A DNA stretch of 64,000 bases, taken from positions 124,001 through 188,000 of the forward strand of contig CAXXVA010000001.1 of NCBI GenBank assembly GCA_963675365.2, read 5' to 3'. Position 1 is the stretch's first letter. Each line of letters opens with the position of its first letter. A program made the position numbers and the translations under genes. This stretch comes from CAXXOK01 sp963675365 (GTDB lineage Bacteria > Bacillota > Clostridia > Christensenellales > Aristaeellaceae). Positions 61,838-64,000 of the stretch are shown piece by piece. The notes below the pieces were generated by a model. The model was not told the origin of the DNA, did not search any database, and was given only the letters and a program-made list of their open reading frames with translations.

Positions 61838-62509
61838 TTAACAGTTACATCTATTCAGTGTATCATCCCAAGGCCGGCAATCATCTTCAAACCGAACAGC
61901 TTTATATCCATGTTTATTAAGCAAAGAAACCGCCTCAACAGAAAGAAGGCAGTAACGGCCACGACAGTATGCAATGATTTCCTGATCTGGAGATAAGTTT
62001 TCTAAATGGGATTCCAGTTCGCCAAGTGGAATGGAATTTGCACCATCAATATGTTTTATATCATAGTCTTCCTTAGGGCGAACATCTATTAAAGTAACGC
62101 TTCCTTTATCCATTTTTTCCATAAGCTGTTTGGCTGTAATTTGCTCAATATCACCATGCTGCCCATATACATCTTCGATAAGTTTTTGAATATCGGCTAA
62201 TAAATTCTCTCCTAGTACTTGCATATGATGAAACATTATACCAACATTATTATCACTTAATTTATAAACTGAATAAAGTCCCTTTTTTTCATATTCTACC
62301 AACCTTGATTCAAGAAGCGTTTGAAGATGCTGAGAAGTATTGGCTACGGTCATTCCAGTCTCATGAGCGATTTTTTCTACAGCTTTTGGGCCTTCGCAAA
62401 GCAAATCAATGATATGTAATCGGCGAGGGCTTGACAACGCTTTTCCAATTCGAGCCAGATGATGATAAATGTCTATTTTTAATTTCTGTGAACTTTTGCT
62501 TGTTGCCAT
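61838..62509 (-). CDS. ArsR-type regulator fused to a rhodanese domain
   Basis: 223 residues. The N-terminal winged helix (about 18-95) has ALSSPRRLHIIDLLCEGPKAVEKIAHETGMTVANTSQHL as its ArsR core, with SPRRLHIIDLL shown by most members. The C-terminal rhodanese domain (about 122-220) has LIDVRPKEDYDIKHIDGA and the active-site loop YCRGRYC with catalytic Cys at 182. It lacks the classical metal-binding CxC of metal sensors. Such fusions are thought to sense sulfane sulfur or redox state through the rhodanese Cys. AT-rich codon use differs from the rest of the window. It is divergent from the flavoprotein gene and probably regulates it. Confidence 0.92.
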   Translation of the reverse strand: MATSKSSQKLKIDIYHHLARIGKALSSPRRLHIIDLLCEGPKAVEKIAHETGMTVANTSQHLQTLLESRLVEYEKKGLYSVYKLSDNNVGIMFHHMQVLGENLLADIQKLIEDVYGQHGDIEQITAKQLMEKMDKGSVTLIDVRPKEDYDIKHIDGANSIPLGELESHLENLSPDQEIIAYCRGRYCLLSVEAVSLLNKHGYKAVRFEDDCRPWDDTLNRCNC

Positions 62510-62628
62510 GATATAAATTCCTCCAGTATTGCCCCTTGTATTGCATAAATTATAGTTTCATAATTCAGCTATTTATTATTTGAACATTAATTTATGTACA
62601 CTAGATTATAGCTTAAAAAATAATACTA

Positions 62629-62676
62629 TTCAACTATTCTATAATTCAAGTGTTCTATTGTTCAATTATTCTATTG
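62629..62676. repeat. Three tandem 16-bp direct repeats upstream of the flavoprotein promoter
   Basis: Units at 62629-62644, 62645-62660 and 62661-62676 follow TTCAANTNTTCTATNN. The last overlaps the -35. Sixteen bases is about one and a half helical turns. They are likely binding sites for the divergent ArsR-rhodanese regulator. The remainder of 62510-62829 holds the promoter and a short AATGTTCTTA/TAAGAATATT inverted repeat. Confidence 0.8.
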
Positions 62677-62702
62677 ACAAGTTAATCACTAAGGTGTATA
62701 TT
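62674..62702 (+). promoter_or_regulatory. Promoter of the dihydrolipoamide-dehydrogenase-like gene
   Basis: TTGACA (62674-62679), 17-base spacer, TATATT (62697-62702), preceded by the direct repeats. It leaves an untranslated leader of about 120 bases. Confidence 0.8.
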
Positions 62703-62829
62703 CCCCTCTGTAAGATTGTCAAAAAATTATTAATGTTCTTATTTTAAGAATATTGAGAGTTTGATCTTCATCGCAGACTTTATAGTTTTTTGGCAGAAGT
62801 GAACAATTGCTGTTTAGAAGGAGAAGAAA

Positions 62830-64000
62830 ATGAAAATTTTAGTAATAGGCGGAGGCCCTGGTGGACATGTTGCAGCTGTAAAAGCTGCTGATCTGGGAGC
62901 AGATGTAACGATAGTTGAAAAAAATAAATTAGGCGGAACCTGTTTACATGTAGGGTGTATACCAACAAAGATATTGCTACATGCGTCTGATATTTATGAT
63001 GAACTCAATCAAGTAGAAGCCATGGGGCTGACAGTCAAAGACGCAAAACTTGATTTTGAAAAACTTCAGTCTTATAAACAGAATCAGGTCAATCAAATCT
63101 GTGAAGGCGTTGGTGCAATCATGGACGCTAGGAAAGTTAAAGTTTTATATGGAACAGCAACTTTAACGAGTACATATTCTGCAAAAATCACTTTAAATGA
63201 TGGCGAAGAACTTGATATGGCTTTTGATAAAGCTATTATCGCAACAGGATCAAAAAGTGCTAGTATTCCTATAAAAGGTGCTGATGCAGACTGCGTTGTT
63301 ACAAGTGATGATGTATTAGCTTTCAGACAGCCTCCGAAAAGCATGGTGATTATAGGCGGGGGTGTAATTGGCATTGAGTTTGCAGCACTTTATGCAAGAC
63401 TCGGAACGAAAGTGTCTGTTATTGAAGCTAAGAATACAATATTGCCTTTGATGGACAGAGAAATGTCAGCTCTTGTTAAAGAAAAAATTGAAAAAGATGG
63501 TATCGACGTATTTGTAAGCAGCTGTGTGCTTGAAATCAAAGATTCTTTGAATGGAGGAATCGTTCAATTCAAAACTGAATCTGGAGAAAAAGCAATTAGT
63601 GCAGAAAAAGTACTTATGGCAGTGGGAAGAATACCCAATACTAGCGATATCGGTCTGGAAAATACTATCATCGAATGTAAGCGTGGTGCAATTCTTGTTG
63701 ATGAATACTTAGCTACAAATCAGCCCAATATCTATGCTCTTGGTGACTGTACTGGCGGTATGATGCTAGCTCATGTTGCTCAGGCACAAGCACTTGTATT
63801 AAGTGAAAATATTGTATTGGGCAACAATAAAATTTTCGATATCAAAACAACGCCTTCATGTGTTTATCTTGAACCAGAATTAGCTTCTGTTGGTCTTACT
63901 GAGGAACAGGCAAGAGAGAAGTATTCAAATGTAAAACTTGGTAAATGGAATCTTGCGGGAAATGCAAGAGTTATGGCAATGGGAAAAGAAGGATGGATTA
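62830..64000 (+). CDS. Dihydrolipoamide dehydrogenase-like flavoprotein disulfide reductase (3' end outside window)
   Basis: 390 residues are visible and the frame is open at the edge. The FAD motif is VIGGGPGGHVAAVKAA (about 5-20), and the redox pair lies in GGTCLHVGCIPTK (Cys 38 and 43). The NAD motif is VIIGGGVIGIEFAALYARLG (about 173-192) and the second FAD motif NIYALGDCTGG (about 300-310). The dimerisation domain begins before the cut. This group includes E3 of 2-oxoacid or glycine systems, mercuric reductase-like and CoA-disulfide-type enzymes. An N-terminal lipoyl domain is absent. AGAAGGAGA precedes the ATG. With a rhodanese-type regulator, a role in sulfur or thiol redox is plausible. 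Confidence 0.9.
   Translation, partial: MKILVIGGGPGGHVAAVKAADLGADVTIVEKNKLGGTCLHVGCIPTKILLHASDIYDELNQVEAMGLTVKDAKLDFEKLQSYKQNQVNQICEGVGAIMDARKVKVLYGTATLTSTYSAKITLNDGEELDMAFDKAIIATGSKSASIPIKGADADCVVTSDDVLAFRQPPKSMVIIGGGVIGIEFAALYARLGTKVSVIEAKNTILPLMDREMSALVKEKIEKDGIDVFVSSCVLEIKDSLNGGIVQFKTESGEKAISAEKVLMAVGRIPNTSDIGLENTIIECKRGAILVDEYLATNQPNIYALGDCTGGMMLAHVAQAQALVLSENIVLGNNKIFDIKTTPSCVYLEPELASVGLTEEQAREKYSNVKLGKWNLAGNARVMAMGKEGWI

Overview
The window looks like the chromosome of an anaerobic, fairly GC-rich Bacillota of the Clostridia type. The sequence evidence is strong purine-rich Shine-Dalgarno sites, sigma-A promoters close to consensus, a T-box leader, PadR-HAAS modules, a SigI/RsgI pair, a divergent [FeFe]-hydrogenase-like protein, class I fumarase and many compact hairpin terminators. 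No rRNA, tRNA, CRISPR array, transposase or integrase was recognised. Most of the window is housekeeping or envelope genes in short operons. The last 2.2 kb (about 61,840 to the end) is visibly AT-rich and looks recently acquired.

Layout. 1-6,080: membrane proteins, an iron-type alcohol dehydrogenase, thioredoxin, and two large surface proteins with Pro/Thr or poly-Pro segments. 6,230-8,241: an acyl-CoA synthetase behind a consensus promoter and a T-box leader. 8,285-18,017: glutamate racemase, two-subunit fumarase, phosphoesterase, methyltransferase, NYN protein, a 2,3-diketo-L-gulonate reductase-like enzyme divergent from a Gfo/Idh/MocA oxidoreductase, then a PadR-HAAS-DUF4097 operon. 18,134-22,972: K+ channel, a DUF2089-controlled ABC exporter and a second PadR-HAAS module. 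23,049-26,866: an acyltransferase/membrane protein/two-SDR operon behind a promoter covered by a 31-bp palindrome. 28,324-32,619: a SigI/RsgI sigma-anti-sigma pair flanked by two secreted proteins. 32,712-46,863: transketolase, Nramp transporter, DinB, pirin plus extradiol dioxygenase, peptidoglycan-binding protein, AEC carrier, hydrogenase-like protein, NudC and small membrane proteins.

47,164-61,368 is a 12-gene carbohydrate operon under one consensus promoter, with a divergent GntR regulator: aldo/keto reductase, RhaA-type isomerase, a sensory-rhodopsin-transducer-like small protein, an MFS transporter, a complete ribose-type ABC importer, a cupin, a LyxK-type L-xylulose kinase, an old-yellow-enzyme family protein and a UlaE-type L-xylulose-5-phosphate 3-epimerase. 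RhaA, LyxK and UlaE together without RhaB or RhaD suggest L-lyxose (or a related L-sugar) to L-xylulose to L-xylulose-5-P to L-ribulose-5-P, not ordinary rhamnose catabolism.

61,840-64,000: an ArsR-rhodanese fusion regulator divergent from a dihydrolipoamide-dehydrogenase-like flavoprotein cut by the window end, with three 16-bp direct repeats just upstream of the flavoprotein promoter. A broken reading frame and a composition shift mark its left edge.

The most notable items are the T-box on an acyl-CoA synthetase, the putative L-lyxose operon with its transducer-like protein, the SigI/RsgI locus with a triple-repeat secreted protein, and the AT-rich redox island. Coordinates of start codons follow Shine-Dalgarno placement. 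Functions come from recognised family motifs and were not confirmed by database search.
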